DNA from: a virus
DNA length: 54,470 nt
IMG/VR virus record: IMGVR_UViG_3300030107_005947
Span: 1-54,470 of that record
Reading direction: 5' to 3' (one strand)
Every line of letters starts with the position of its first letter. The stretch's first letter is position 1. This document shows, piece after piece, positions 25,631 to 33,813 of the stretch. The notes below the pieces were generated by a model, which ran no database searches, was not told the DNA's origin, and worked only from the letters and a program-made list of their open reading frames with translations. The translations under genes were made by a program, and so were the position numbers.

Positions 25631-26806
25631 TCAATATTTTTTCAAAATATAACAAAATTCGAATTTATTGGAATTGCCTTCTTCATCAACCTGATTACTA
25701 GTTCGGGTAGATTCCGTTGGAGGTAATATACGATAGGTATCTACTAAGGTAAATTTTTCTTCTGCTATTTTTAACATATCAGAAGCTAGAGGTATTCCTG
25801 AAATTAATGCACCCATTACAAATGAAAATACTCCATCTTTTTTAAGTACATTATCGCTTTCTATAACTGTCTGTCTCCAGTATTTATCTAACCAAGTATC
25901 ATAATCATTATACAAAGCAGTAGATTGATTTTCACCAGCATAAACTTCTAAATCAAAATATGGTGGGCAGAAAAAAATCTTGTCATATTTTTCAGGCAAA
26001 ACACTGGACATTTTCTCAGAAGGAATACAAAAAGTTTCTAATTTATATGGGGCATCGAATAGCATTCGTGAATGAATATAATCAAATAATTCTTTTGTAA
26101 CATCTAATACCTTACACTGAACATCAACAATATGAATATCTGAATAATTATCACTCGTAACAGTGGCTAATACTGGACTTGACCAACTAGCTGAAGGAAT
26201 TAATAGCTTTTGTTTTTCCACATTAATATATTTATCAGTTTCTTGGAGTAGTGTTTTATATATTGCTGGACTAAATACTGAAACTTGTCCTGATTTTGTT
26301 TTTGCAGTAACAACAAAAGATATATAATCTTTATAATAAACAGTTTCAAAAACAGATGGTACAGTAACAAAATCTGGAACCTTTCCAGTTTCTAATGCTA
26401 ATTTATAAGCTGTTTTAAGATTTCCTCCATGTGCTGGTGCACAATCTAACATACTATCAAGATGAATATTTCTAATAACCCTTGTGTTGTTTGCAGAATG
26501 TTGTATAGCTTTATCAACTATTGGTAAAAATGGAACACTTCTAATATCTTTATAGGTATTTCCACTAATTTTATATTCTAATCTTTTTTTAAAGTATTCA
26601 ATTAACGGCTCATCATCGAGTAAAAAATTATAGCAGTATTCATAAAAAGTTTCTTTGGTTTTTAAGGTAGTAACACGAATATCATCAGGCTGTAATTTAT
26701 CCCACAATCTACTAAGCTGTTTAGTTTTGAGAAATTCATCTAATGATAAAGGAACAATATCTTCTCGAATAAGTTTTACAAAATCAGTTGAGGTAAATGT
26801 TTTCAT
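25631..26806 (-). CDS. DNA N4-cytosine/N6-adenine methyltransferase
   Basis: The 391-residue protein has an amino-methyltransferase motif IV variant CPPYFDLEVYAGENQS (~283-298). It is followed by W-x(n)-LKKDGVFSFVMG, the layout of phage DNA modification methylases that usually read SPPYFDLE. An upstream SAM-binding candidate is LDCAPAHGGNLKTA (~118-131). It may protect phage DNA from restriction or help build modified bases. The Cys in place of Ser, Asp or Asn in the PPY motif is a small oddity. No Shine-Dalgarno site precedes the ATG, and a sigma70-type promoter ends 8 bases upstream, so its mRNA may be nearly leaderless. Confidence 0.72.
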   Translation of the reverse strand: MKTFTSTDFVKLIREDIVPLSLDEFLKTKQLSRLWDKLQPDDIRVTTLKTKETFYEYCYNFLLDDEPLIEYFKKRLEYKISGNTYKDIRSVPFLPIVDKAIQHSANNTRVIRNIHLDSMLDCAPAHGGNLKTAYKLALETGKVPDFVTVPSVFETVYYKDYISFVVTAKTKSGQVSVFSPAIYKTLLQETDKYINVEKQKLLIPSASWSSPVLATVTSDNYSDIHIVDVQCKVLDVTKELFDYIHSRMLFDAPYKLETFCIPSEKMSSVLPEKYDKIFFCPPYFDLEVYAGENQSTALYNDYDTWLDKYWRQTVIESDNVLKKDGVFSFVMGALISGIPLASDMLKIAEEKFTLVDTYRILPPTESTRTSNQVDEEGNSNKFEFCYILKKY

Positions 26807-26814
26807 AGATAATA

Positions 26815-26843
26815 AATATAATATTTATACCGATAGTTGTCAA
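26815..26843 (-). promoter_or_regulatory. Sigma70-type promoter abutting the methyltransferase start
   Basis: On the minus strand TTGACA (26843-26838), 17 bases, TATATT (26820-26815). The predicted start of transcription is within ~3 bases of the ATG at 26806. It fills the only gap between the sigma factor and methyltransferase genes. Confidence 0.65.
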
Positions 26844-26845
26844 AA

Positions 26846-27373
26846 TTACTCATTTAACTCAAAAGCAATATCAGAAAATTTATCTCTGAGTGTTTGTCGA
26901 ACGTTGTAAGCATTTTCTCCTAAATCTTCGGTTATTTCTTGCATTGTTAAACCTTCAATTTTTAACTGTATAAATTGTTTTTCTAAAGATGTTAATCCTT
27001 TGGAATTAATAAAATTGTTTAATTCAACGTCAGCTAAAACCTCACTATCTTCTTTTAAGGCACTATTTAATTCTGTAGGCATCGTATTAAAATCATCAAA
27101 AGTAAAATCCAGACTTTTTGTAAATACTTTTCGTTCTGATTTGCTAACTAGTGTTCTAATAGTGTTTACCATAGAGGTATGTAGATATGTGTGGAATAAT
27201 GTACCTTTTGTTTCATCGAACGATTTTGCTGCTTTTACAATACAAATCCTTAATTCTTGTGCTAAATCTTCTTTCTCCATGTCGGCAATATACTGATTTT
27301 GTCGGTACATATTTGAAATCATTCGTTGTATCTTTGGCTCCCATTGTAGTATTAAATCATTATCTATTAACAT
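26846..27373 (-). CDS. Phage-encoded sigma factor
   Basis: The 175-residue product has a sigma region 2-like part (EDLAQELRICIVKAAKSFDETKGTLFHTYL, ~35-70). A region 4-like helix-turn-helix lies at the end (TSLEKQFIQLKIEGLTMQEITEDLGENAYNVRQTL, ~125-165). It would redirect host RNA polymerase to phage promoters, probably the -10-only late motif found before virion genes. The ATG at 27373 has AAGGGA 6 bases upstream. An upstream TTG is not needed. Its size resembles T4 gp55-type late sigma factors rather than full sigma70. Confidence 0.75.
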   Translation of the reverse strand: MLIDNDLILQWEPKIQRMISNMYRQNQYIADMEKEDLAQELRICIVKAAKSFDETKGTLFHTYLHTSMVNTIRTLVSKSERKVFTKSLDFTFDDFNTMPTELNSALKEDSEVLADVELNNFINSKGLTSLEKQFIQLKIEGLTMQEITEDLGENAYNVRQTLRDKFSDIAFELNE

Positions 27374-27383
27374 CGGCAATCCC

Positions 27384-27809
27384 TTAAAATATATAATCTG
27401 AAACCTTGCGTTTACTGCTTATTCCGTCGGCTCTTCCTTTATAATAACATTGGCGACTACAATACATATATTTATAGTCTATTTTATATAAAAATCTGAT
27501 ATCTTTTTTCTTTTTCCAAAAGGGAACATGACAAAAAGCACAGTTCACTTTTATATTATAATTAATAAATCTACATTTCGCACACACAACAGGATTATAG
27601 TAATTTTTAGATTTAGGAGTTGGATTTCCACACACTGGACAATAACGTATTGGTTTACTATCTTTCCTTCTCTTTGTAGGACCTTGCTTTATATCATTAT
27701 CTTTAAGATATTTATAAATGTATTGCCTACTTGTTTTAAAATGTATTCCTATTTCTTGTAATGTTGCTAATGGGTGTAATTCTTTATATTGTAAAATATC
27801 TTTTCGCAT
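27384..27809 (-). CDS. HTH and zinc-finger DNA-binding protein
   Basis: The 141-residue product begins with a helix-turn-helix (ATLQEIGIHFKTSRQYIYKYLKDNDI, ~15-40). Two Cys pairs CPVC/CAKC (~57-80) and a second set CAFC ... CSRQC (~89-121) follow, consistent with two zinc sites. The layout resembles DNA-binding parts of homing endonucleases without a visible nuclease motif, or a regulator. It lies directly upstream of the sigma factor, so control of late genes is a reasonable guess. Confidence 0.65.
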   Translation of the reverse strand: MRKDILQYKELHPLATLQEIGIHFKTSRQYIYKYLKDNDIKQGPTKRRKDSKPIRYCPVCGNPTPKSKNYYNPVVCAKCRFINYNIKVNCAFCHVPFWKKKKDIRFLYKIDYKYMYCSRQCYYKGRADGISSKRKVSDYIF

Positions 27810-28009
27810 TAAAAGGTTGCTTTTAAATCATTCATTTTCTTTTTTTGTATTGAACTTTCTAATCTTGAAGTTACAACCATTGATAAATAAGTATTCATTC
27901 TAGTTACAGTAAGTTCTTCTTCACCTTTATCAGTAGCAATAGCTTGTAAATCAGCCTGAACTCTTGTCCATAAATCATCTGTTATACTGACTGTAAATGA
28001 TTGTGCCAT
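27809..28009 (-). CDS. Small protein of unknown function
   Basis: The 66-residue product has a strand-helix beginning (FTVSITDDLWTRVQADLQAI) and a C-terminal helix (MNTYLSMVVTSRLES), vaguely like ribbon-helix-helix proteins. No clear family. The start lies 1 base after the tail fibre stop and the stop overlaps the next gene's start. Confidence 0.45.
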   Translation of the reverse strand: MAQSFTVSITDDLWTRVQADLQAIATDKGEEELTVTRMNTYLSMVVTSRLESSIQKKKMNDLKATF

Positions 28010-28010
28010 A

Positions 28011-31000
28011 TTATTCTCCTTCTAAAGCATCTAATCTATCTTTTAATTTCTTGACTTCTTCTAATAATAAAACCGACAACAATTGATAGTGTAACGCATC
28101 TGGTTTTCCATCTTTATCTGGTATGACAATCTCTGGTAAAACTTTTTGCACATCTTCAGCTAAATATCCAAAAGTTGATCCATTTAACAATGATTGATGT
28201 CCATCTTTATAGTTAAAGTTTTTAGCTTTTAGATCAAATATTCTTGAAGTGTCCATGTCTAATGGTTTTATATTTTCTTTGTAATCAACGCTTGATGATG
28301 TTGAAACAAAAGTTAAAACACCAGCACTATCCGTCTGCAAAAGTCTATCTCCACCAGGTGCAGTTGTCGGTAAATACAAAACATATCTAGCACTTGAGGT
28401 ACTATCACTACTTGAATAGTTTGTTGGTCCTGCTATTGTGGCAAATTCTTCATAAGAGTTATTACCTGATTGGAAATTTACTGCTTCCGTATTAACGTTA
28501 TTATAATTTGACCCAATAGTGTTTCCTATATCAGTAGAACCATCATTATTACCAATAATATCGTTCGGAGATACTATATCTAATGCGTATGCACCAGCAG
28601 CATTAGGATTGTGAATAATCATTGTGCCTTTTGCATAAGTAACACCAGCAAGTGTTGTATCTGCTTGTAATCTGTACATTTGAGCATTAAATAATCCGGG
28701 GGCTGTCCATGTTCTTATACCAACGGGATTTACTGTATCTCCAGCTTGGTCTTTACTAGTTCCCTGAATTTCTGAAGTAGTAGGAATATTCGTAATTGAT
28801 TGGATAGTGTCTAGTATTGCAGCACTTTGAGAAAGTTTTTGTACTGGTATATCAGCATTAGAATCTTCTTTTGAAACAATATCATACTCTGTATAAGAAA
28901 TTCCCGGTTGTTCTGTATAGACAGCTTTTGTTATTAAATAGTTTTTATTTTCATCAACTAAATCATTTCTATATCTTACAAAATCTCCTGCTCGTATTGG
29001 TATAAAGTATCTGACAATAGAACTGGTTGATATTTGACCAGTATCCCAAGTGCCTGTTACTTGTGTTGAGCTTACAGCAGAAGCATAACCATAAGTTGTA
29101 GTTGGAGCATTGTTGGAATCCAGTTCTGATAAAGTTGTTCCAACTCTAATACCAAAATTTAAGGGATTTGAACTAATATCATATATTTGTGTACCAGTAG
29201 TATGTTCAGCAGCTGAGGTACTACTTTGAGCCCTATTTGCTGAAATATTAGTTGAACTATTTATGGCTGTTACAGCAAATTTCTCATTATCTATTTGAAA
29301 TGTCTGTCCAACGTACATTTCATCGCTTGATGTAACATCTATGGCTGTTTCAGAATCATCTAAAGCCTCATTAAGAGTAGTTACAAGTACTTTGCCGAAG
29401 GTAAGTGTTTCTGTATACTTAGTTGTTCCTTCTACAGTTGCCGAAGAACTACTACCTACAGCAGTCGGCACTGCATCAACATAAAAGCGAGGTTTTTCAT
29501 ATGTTGTTACTGTACCTCTAGTTATTTCGTGGGTACTTTTCATTAATTTAGCCACAATATCTTCTTTTATGTTTAATGGAGCTGTTTGTGATGGTGCTAT
29601 TAAGGATAATGTGCGTTTTATTTTATGTGTATCCTTAGGTCTACTTAAAATGGTAAATGTTGCATTTCTATTATAATGCCCTCTACAAACTGTACCTACT
29701 GTTAATGTTGCTTCAGGAGTTGATGTAGCCGCTGTACCTCGCAAAACGCTGGAAAGAAGAACAAATGCTGGAGCGTTTGCTGTAATATCAGAACCACCAC
29801 TTGTATCTGTTCTACTAACATACTGCATAGTAGCTACTGCATAAGCATAAACATATGAATTGTCAACATGAGTTACTGCTGAAAAACCTAATTGAGCCCT
29901 GGTGGCAGTAATTTCTGTACCATTCGCATTAACTGCTGTAACTTTTATATATTCCCTAGCACCAGCGTTAATACTGGGCGTTATGTAAAGCATTTGATTT
30001 ACATATATACCAGCGTTTGAATCCACTGTAAATGTTGTACTACTTGTATTAGTATGGGCACCATTTAATTGAGTAAGTCTAGTATCTATTTTTTCTGGAG
30101 CTGTAATTGATGCTGCTGAACCGAAAAAGTTATCATCTATCTGATGTTCTGGATTTCCCCATGTAAAACAAGATTTAATTGCCGTTCCGTTATCGTGTTC
30201 TGCAGCAGTAGTATAGTTAACACCTCTTACAACTGTTAAATCATTACTAGATACGGATTCTACCCACATGGCTTCGTCATCAATTTGTATTGTCATACCT
30301 GCTATTATTGCCTGAGAAGCTGTATTTCCACTAGAAGCATCACTGACTGTAACTACAGTTTCGGTAGCATCTAATGCCTCATTTACTGTGGTTAAAGTAG
30401 TATTAGCGTATTCAGATATTTGGATTAATTCAAAGTCAATGGTTTTTTCTGGGCGTATTAAATCTGTTCGGTTTGAATGTGATGCCATTGTTACTTTTGC
30501 ATCTGTATACAATTCATCTTTAGGTCTATCTACAGAAAAACTAGTTGTTGGTGTACTTCTACCCGTTATATTAAATCCAGAATAAGGTTGTATTAATCTA
30601 GCTCCATATTTTTCTGGTTCTGTTGTTGGTCTATTACCTCTTTTAAAATAATTTAAAAACATCGCAGGTTTATGTGATGTGGCTGTTGATGTAAAGTTGG
30701 GATCTCCGTAATAATCATATCCAAAATTTCCACCAGAAGCATCGATTGGGTCTGAATTAGATAAATCTCTAATGTGTGATAATACGGATTTTTTGTTTCT
30801 TTCTCCCAACTGATAAGTAAAGTTTGCAGGAAATTTTCTTACCGATTCTGTAAATCTATTAGTATCACCTGTGAAAGTTAAATCCAAAGGATTAGTTACT
30901 GAAGCTGCTAAAGATTTTATTAATCCCCCTCTAGTTGAAGCTGTTGATGTAAAAACTAATTGGTCGTCTGTAGAAGTGGCAGTAATATCAGCAGAATCAT

Positions 31001-31634
31001 CTACATCTAAAGTAATATCCACATCGAAAGCAAATTCTCCAGAAGTCGTGTTATCCCGTAGTTCTTGAAGAAAATCATGGCATCTTAATTGAATCATCAT
31101 ACCTACACCAAAATGATATTCTTCTTTTATGTCATACACCATACCATAAAACATGATTTCTTTTGTTTCATCATCTCTTAATCTAACAGCTGTAAAACTA
31201 CCAAAAGTTGGACTATATGGTCCAGTAGATGCTCCACTTTCTCCACCATAAGCGTTTGAAGTCTGATTTAATATCTGTACCTTTAATGCTTTTGGAGAAC
31301 CTAAATTATCTGTTAATACTAGGCTTTGTATTGCACTAGCTGTTGTTCCGGGTATAACAACATCTTGCCAAATTTCAGCGTTATAGACAATATCTCCGTT
31401 TTCGTGAGCTTCAGCACCTGTTCCTTTAGTTTGTCGTGTAACTGTTATAGTATTGTGGGCAGTTATTGCCGTTACAGTAACATATTCGCTTTCTATTAAA
31501 AGTATTTGACCAACTCTCATGTTGTTAGAACCATTGGTAGCTAGGGTTAATGAAGTTGCGCCTGTAGTCGCATCTGCTGCCAAAGTGGTTATTTGTTTTT
31601 TATTGTAATACGATAATATTGACCTACTAGGCAT
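28011..31634 (-). CDS. Tail fibre/tip protein with S74 intramolecular chaperone
   Basis: The 1207-residue virion protein ends in a peptidase S74 (endosialidase-type) chaperone domain: SSVDYKENIKPLD (~1110), then NGSTFGYLAEDVQKVLPEIV and a trimeric coiled coil (LLLEEVKKLKDRLDAL). This domain folds the trimer and then cuts itself off at the Ser. The N-terminal two thirds carry four copies of a ~65-residue beta module (~15-85, ~415-490, ~525-600, ~755-830) with the pattern VGQ-x-x-x-I-D-x-E ... TR ... H-x-x-G. It lies after the tape measure and a small tail gene, as expected for a tip or receptor-binding fibre. Confidence 0.72.
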   Translation of the reverse strand: MPSRSILSYYNKKQITTLAADATTGATSLTLATNGSNNMRVGQILLIESEYVTVTAITAHNTITVTRQTKGTGAEAHENGDIVYNAEIWQDVVIPGTTASAIQSLVLTDNLGSPKALKVQILNQTSNAYGGESGASTGPYSPTFGSFTAVRLRDDETKEIMFYGMVYDIKEEYHFGVGMMIQLRCHDFLQELRDNTTSGEFAFDVDITLDVDDSADITATSTDDQLVFTSTASTRGGLIKSLAASVTNPLDLTFTGDTNRFTESVRKFPANFTYQLGERNKKSVLSHIRDLSNSDPIDASGGNFGYDYYGDPNFTSTATSHKPAMFLNYFKRGNRPTTEPEKYGARLIQPYSGFNITGRSTPTTSFSVDRPKDELYTDAKVTMASHSNRTDLIRPEKTIDFELIQISEYANTTLTTVNEALDATETVVTVSDASSGNTASQAIIAGMTIQIDDEAMWVESVSSNDLTVVRGVNYTTAAEHDNGTAIKSCFTWGNPEHQIDDNFFGSAASITAPEKIDTRLTQLNGAHTNTSSTTFTVDSNAGIYVNQMLYITPSINAGAREYIKVTAVNANGTEITATRAQLGFSAVTHVDNSYVYAYAVATMQYVSRTDTSGGSDITANAPAFVLLSSVLRGTAATSTPEATLTVGTVCRGHYNRNATFTILSRPKDTHKIKRTLSLIAPSQTAPLNIKEDIVAKLMKSTHEITRGTVTTYEKPRFYVDAVPTAVGSSSSATVEGTTKYTETLTFGKVLVTTLNEALDDSETAIDVTSSDEMYVGQTFQIDNEKFAVTAINSSTNISANRAQSSTSAAEHTTGTQIYDISSNPLNFGIRVGTTLSELDSNNAPTTTYGYASAVSSTQVTGTWDTGQISTSSIVRYFIPIRAGDFVRYRNDLVDENKNYLITKAVYTEQPGISYTEYDIVSKEDSNADIPVQKLSQSAAILDTIQSITNIPTTSEIQGTSKDQAGDTVNPVGIRTWTAPGLFNAQMYRLQADTTLAGVTYAKGTMIIHNPNAAGAYALDIVSPNDIIGNNDGSTDIGNTIGSNYNNVNTEAVNFQSGNNSYEEFATIAGPTNYSSSDSTSSARYVLYLPTTAPGGDRLLQTDSAGVLTFVSTSSSVDYKENIKPLDMDTSRIFDLKAKNFNYKDGHQSLLNGSTFGYLAEDVQKVLPEIVIPDKDGKPDALHYQLLSVLLLEEVKKLKDRLDALEGE

Positions 31635-32185
31635 TAAAAAGATACTCCTTCACGCAATTTAGCCATAAACTGTATTGTAAAAGTCCATCTATCTTCTATA
31701 CCCGGTGCTTGTGTAAACTGAACTTGTGTAACAGCAACTTTATATATAGAACCTCCTGTGGCTAAATTACTTCCATTTGTTGCTACTGGTCTAGTTGCAT
31801 CTCCAATTTCTATTTGTAAATCCGTTGAATCCGAAGTAACCCAAGTTATTAGTTTATCTTCTAAATAGTTTTTATAGGGAATTACATAATCTTTAGATGT
31901 ACTTCCATCAGATATCGCAATTTTTTCCATACCCCAAGTTTCATCAGCATCAAAATCCGAACCTGTATTAGCTGGGTCTTGACCAATAGTATCAACAACA
32001 CCCGATATAGTAATAGTTGGTTTAGCAATGCCTAAATCTAGTAATATAGGTGTACCTCTTGGCACTGGCACTTGAATTGGAGATTTTGCGACAGCTATAG
32101 AAACTTGATTTACTTTCAAAGCTAGGTGACTAGAAGCTCCGCTATGTGTTCCATCTCGTAGTAATACTGATAATGGTGAATCCAT
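31634..32185 (-). CDS. Tail tip/baseplate-like protein
   Basis: The 183-residue protein is beta-rich with no signal sequence. PRGTPILLDLGIAKPTITISGVVDT (~45-70) and the C-terminal FTQAPGIEDRWTFTIQFMAKLREG resemble small distal tail proteins that follow the tape measure. Its stop overlaps the start of the large fibre gene (TAATG), so the two are coupled. Role inferred mostly from gene order. Confidence 0.5.
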   Translation of the reverse strand: MDSPLSVLLRDGTHSGASSHLALKVNQVSIAVAKSPIQVPVPRGTPILLDLGIAKPTITISGVVDTIGQDPANTGSDFDADETWGMEKIAISDGSTSKDYVIPYKNYLEDKLITWVTSDSTDLQIEIGDATRPVATNGSNLATGGSIYKVAVTQVQFTQAPGIEDRWTFTIQFMAKLREGVSF

Positions 32186-32200
32186 TTTTAATTTCCTTTG

Positions 32201-33193
32201 TTACTCAATGTAAATAAAACCATTACTTTGTTGATTGAACATCTCAACCATTTCTGCATCTTGTTGTTCTTCTGATAGCCATATTTTATTCGAATATGCT
32301 TCACTTAAAGTAGCGTAGACATTTCCATTTAATCTAAAGTTAACAGCTGCAGCAGTTTGAGGCGTTGGATCACCCTGAGCTGCTGGCCCAGCTGCCATCT
32401 GATTACCACCAAAATTACTTGCCTGTGTTGTATTAGCCAATTCTTTTGCTAGGTCTTGTTGACTTCTTTCTAGTTCAGAAATTTTATTATCTAAATCTAC
32501 ACCTGGTATTAGATTTAATGCTTTAACTATTTCTATTTGTAAATTACTGAATATTGTTTGCAAAGTAGTCCAAATTCCCTCAGCCCAACCTTTTACTGTT
32601 TCCCAAGCATTTTTTAAAGCACCTTTTGCTCCACCAAAAACAGCACCTTGTATAGCGTCTTTTGATGAGTTTATAAATTCAATTAACAATGCTTTACCAT
32701 CATTTTTTGCCCAAGTAAAAAATACGTCCCATAATGGTTTAAGAATATTATCTACTAAAGCAGTTATCGCCTCTTTAATTACAAAAAGTCCTTTGTCTAA
32801 CCAAGTACCTTCCATAGTTGATACTTTATCAAAAAGTCCTTGAGTCCAAGTTTGAACTTTCGGTATAAATGAAGCTAATTTCCCTAAACCTTTAAAAATT
32901 AAAGGTAAAAAGGGTGCCACAAGAACATCTACAAATGCTCCAATAATTTGAAAAAAACTACCTACTAAAGCAGTAAATCCTTTGGACATTTTTAAAATAC
33001 TCGTAACTCCAAGTCCTATTGCAAGTTTTTTTATAAAACCACCAGACACCATTTTCTCTTGATTTTTTGCCATGTCTTTTATATCTTTATTTGCGCCTCC
33101 ACCTGCTGTTGCTCCACGACTAGCGCCACGAGCCATGGTGCCAGCTGTTCTCGCTGCTCCCATCATAAGACCTGCTATTAAAGGTATTGCCAT
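32201..33193 (-). CDS. Tape measure protein (short)
   Basis: The 330-residue product lies right after the frameshifted chaperone genes, the standard place of the tape measure. It has an Ala/Gly-rich basic N-terminus, hydrophobic helices (FTALVGSFFQIIGAFVDVLVAPFLPLIF, ~73-100) and repeated amphipathic helices up to ~250. This fits a protein that fills the tail and reaches the membrane. At 330 residues it is short for the family, implying a short tail if it is the sole tape measure. Confidence 0.65.
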   Translation of the reverse strand: MAIPLIAGLMMGAARTAGTMARGASRGATAGGGANKDIKDMAKNQEKMVSGGFIKKLAIGLGVTSILKMSKGFTALVGSFFQIIGAFVDVLVAPFLPLIFKGLGKLASFIPKVQTWTQGLFDKVSTMEGTWLDKGLFVIKEAITALVDNILKPLWDVFFTWAKNDGKALLIEFINSSKDAIQGAVFGGAKGALKNAWETVKGWAEGIWTTLQTIFSNLQIEIVKALNLIPGVDLDNKISELERSQQDLAKELANTTQASNFGGNQMAAGPAAQGDPTPQTAAAVNFRLNGNVYATLSEAYSNKIWLSEEQQDAEMVEMFNQQSNGFIYIE

Positions 33194-33195
33194 AT

Positions 33196-33423
33196 TTATC
33201 TCCTAAAATTATTCATGGACATAGCACTAGCTTCTTTTTCTGCTTGATTTTCTTTTATTGCCATATCAACTCCTAATATTAAATTAATTTCTTGTTCAGT
33301 AAAATTATTAATGGCGTCATAAGGAATTCCCAGTTCTAAAAGATATAACATAGTTGTCCAGTAGGAATATGCCATCTTTTCTTGTGGGTGTTGTTCTCCA
33401 ACCCCCCTCATGAACGCCCTCAT
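33196..33423 (-). CDS. Tail assembly chaperone T part (made by -1 frameshift)
   Basis: This reading frame encodes MRAFMRGVGEQ and continues for 75 residues (YWTTMLYLLELGIPYDAINNFTEQEINLILG). It overlaps the end of the G gene and is in the -1 frame. A slippery run of seven A lies 2 bases before its ATG, so it is probably expressed mainly as the C-terminal part of a ~199-residue G-T fusion (33794-33196), as in lambda. The T part recruits the major tail protein to the tape measure. Confidence 0.7.
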   Translation of the reverse strand: MRAFMRGVGEQHPQEKMAYSYWTTMLYLLELGIPYDAINNFTEQEINLILGVDMAIKENQAEKEASAMSMNNFRR

Positions 33424-33434
33424 TCTTTTTTTAC
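33386..33434 (-). promoter_or_regulatory. Programmed -1 frameshift site (slippery A7 plus stem-loop)
   Basis: On the minus strand seven A (33432-33426) follow GT and precede GAATGA. A -1 slip rereads AGA ATG AGG, joining G to T. About 20 bases downstream GGGGTTG (33405-33399) can pair with CAACACCC (33393-33386) around a GAGAA loop with one bulged A, a plausible stimulatory stem. The same arrangement is known for lambda G/GT. Confidence 0.7.
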
Positions 33435-33794
33435 TATTTTAGGATCTAGTTTATTTTCTGCACTAAATGCCTGTGGCACGAGTGTTTCTAAAGCTGTTCC
33501 TAATCGTTCATCTATAGAAACTAAAAACGCCTCTGTGGTTTTACCCCAAGGCGCTTCAACAATCATTTCTTTTAAACATTCTCTAATATATTTATCTCCA
33601 TCAAAGCTAGTGTCCCCTGAATCAGACCATTTTAAACAACTACTAACTAATTGATTTCTTTTAGACCAACTTAGTTGTTTAATAGTAACGTCAAACCCAT
33701 CTTCTGTTCCATCTATTTTTAAAGAAACAACCTGTGTATTAGGTGCTATTTGATATTTAGATAAATCAAAACTGCTTACACTTTCCTTAACCAT
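33420..33794 (-). CDS. Tail assembly chaperone G
   Basis: The 124-residue protein lies between the major tail protein and tape measure genes. Its content (VVSLKIDGTEDGFDVTIKQLSWSKRNQLVSSCL) fits chaperones that coat the tape measure during tail assembly. It ends GTA AAA AAA GAA TGA, where a run of A next to the stop permits a -1 slip into the T frame. No other family motif is evident. Confidence 0.65.
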   Translation of the reverse strand: MVKESVSSFDLSKYQIAPNTQVVSLKIDGTEDGFDVTIKQLSWSKRNQLVSSCLKWSDSGDTSFDGDKYIRECLKEMIVEAPWGKTTEAFLVSIDERLGTALETLVPQAFSAENKLDPKIVKKE

Positions 33795-33813
33795 CTTAAT
33801 CTCCTATCTATTT

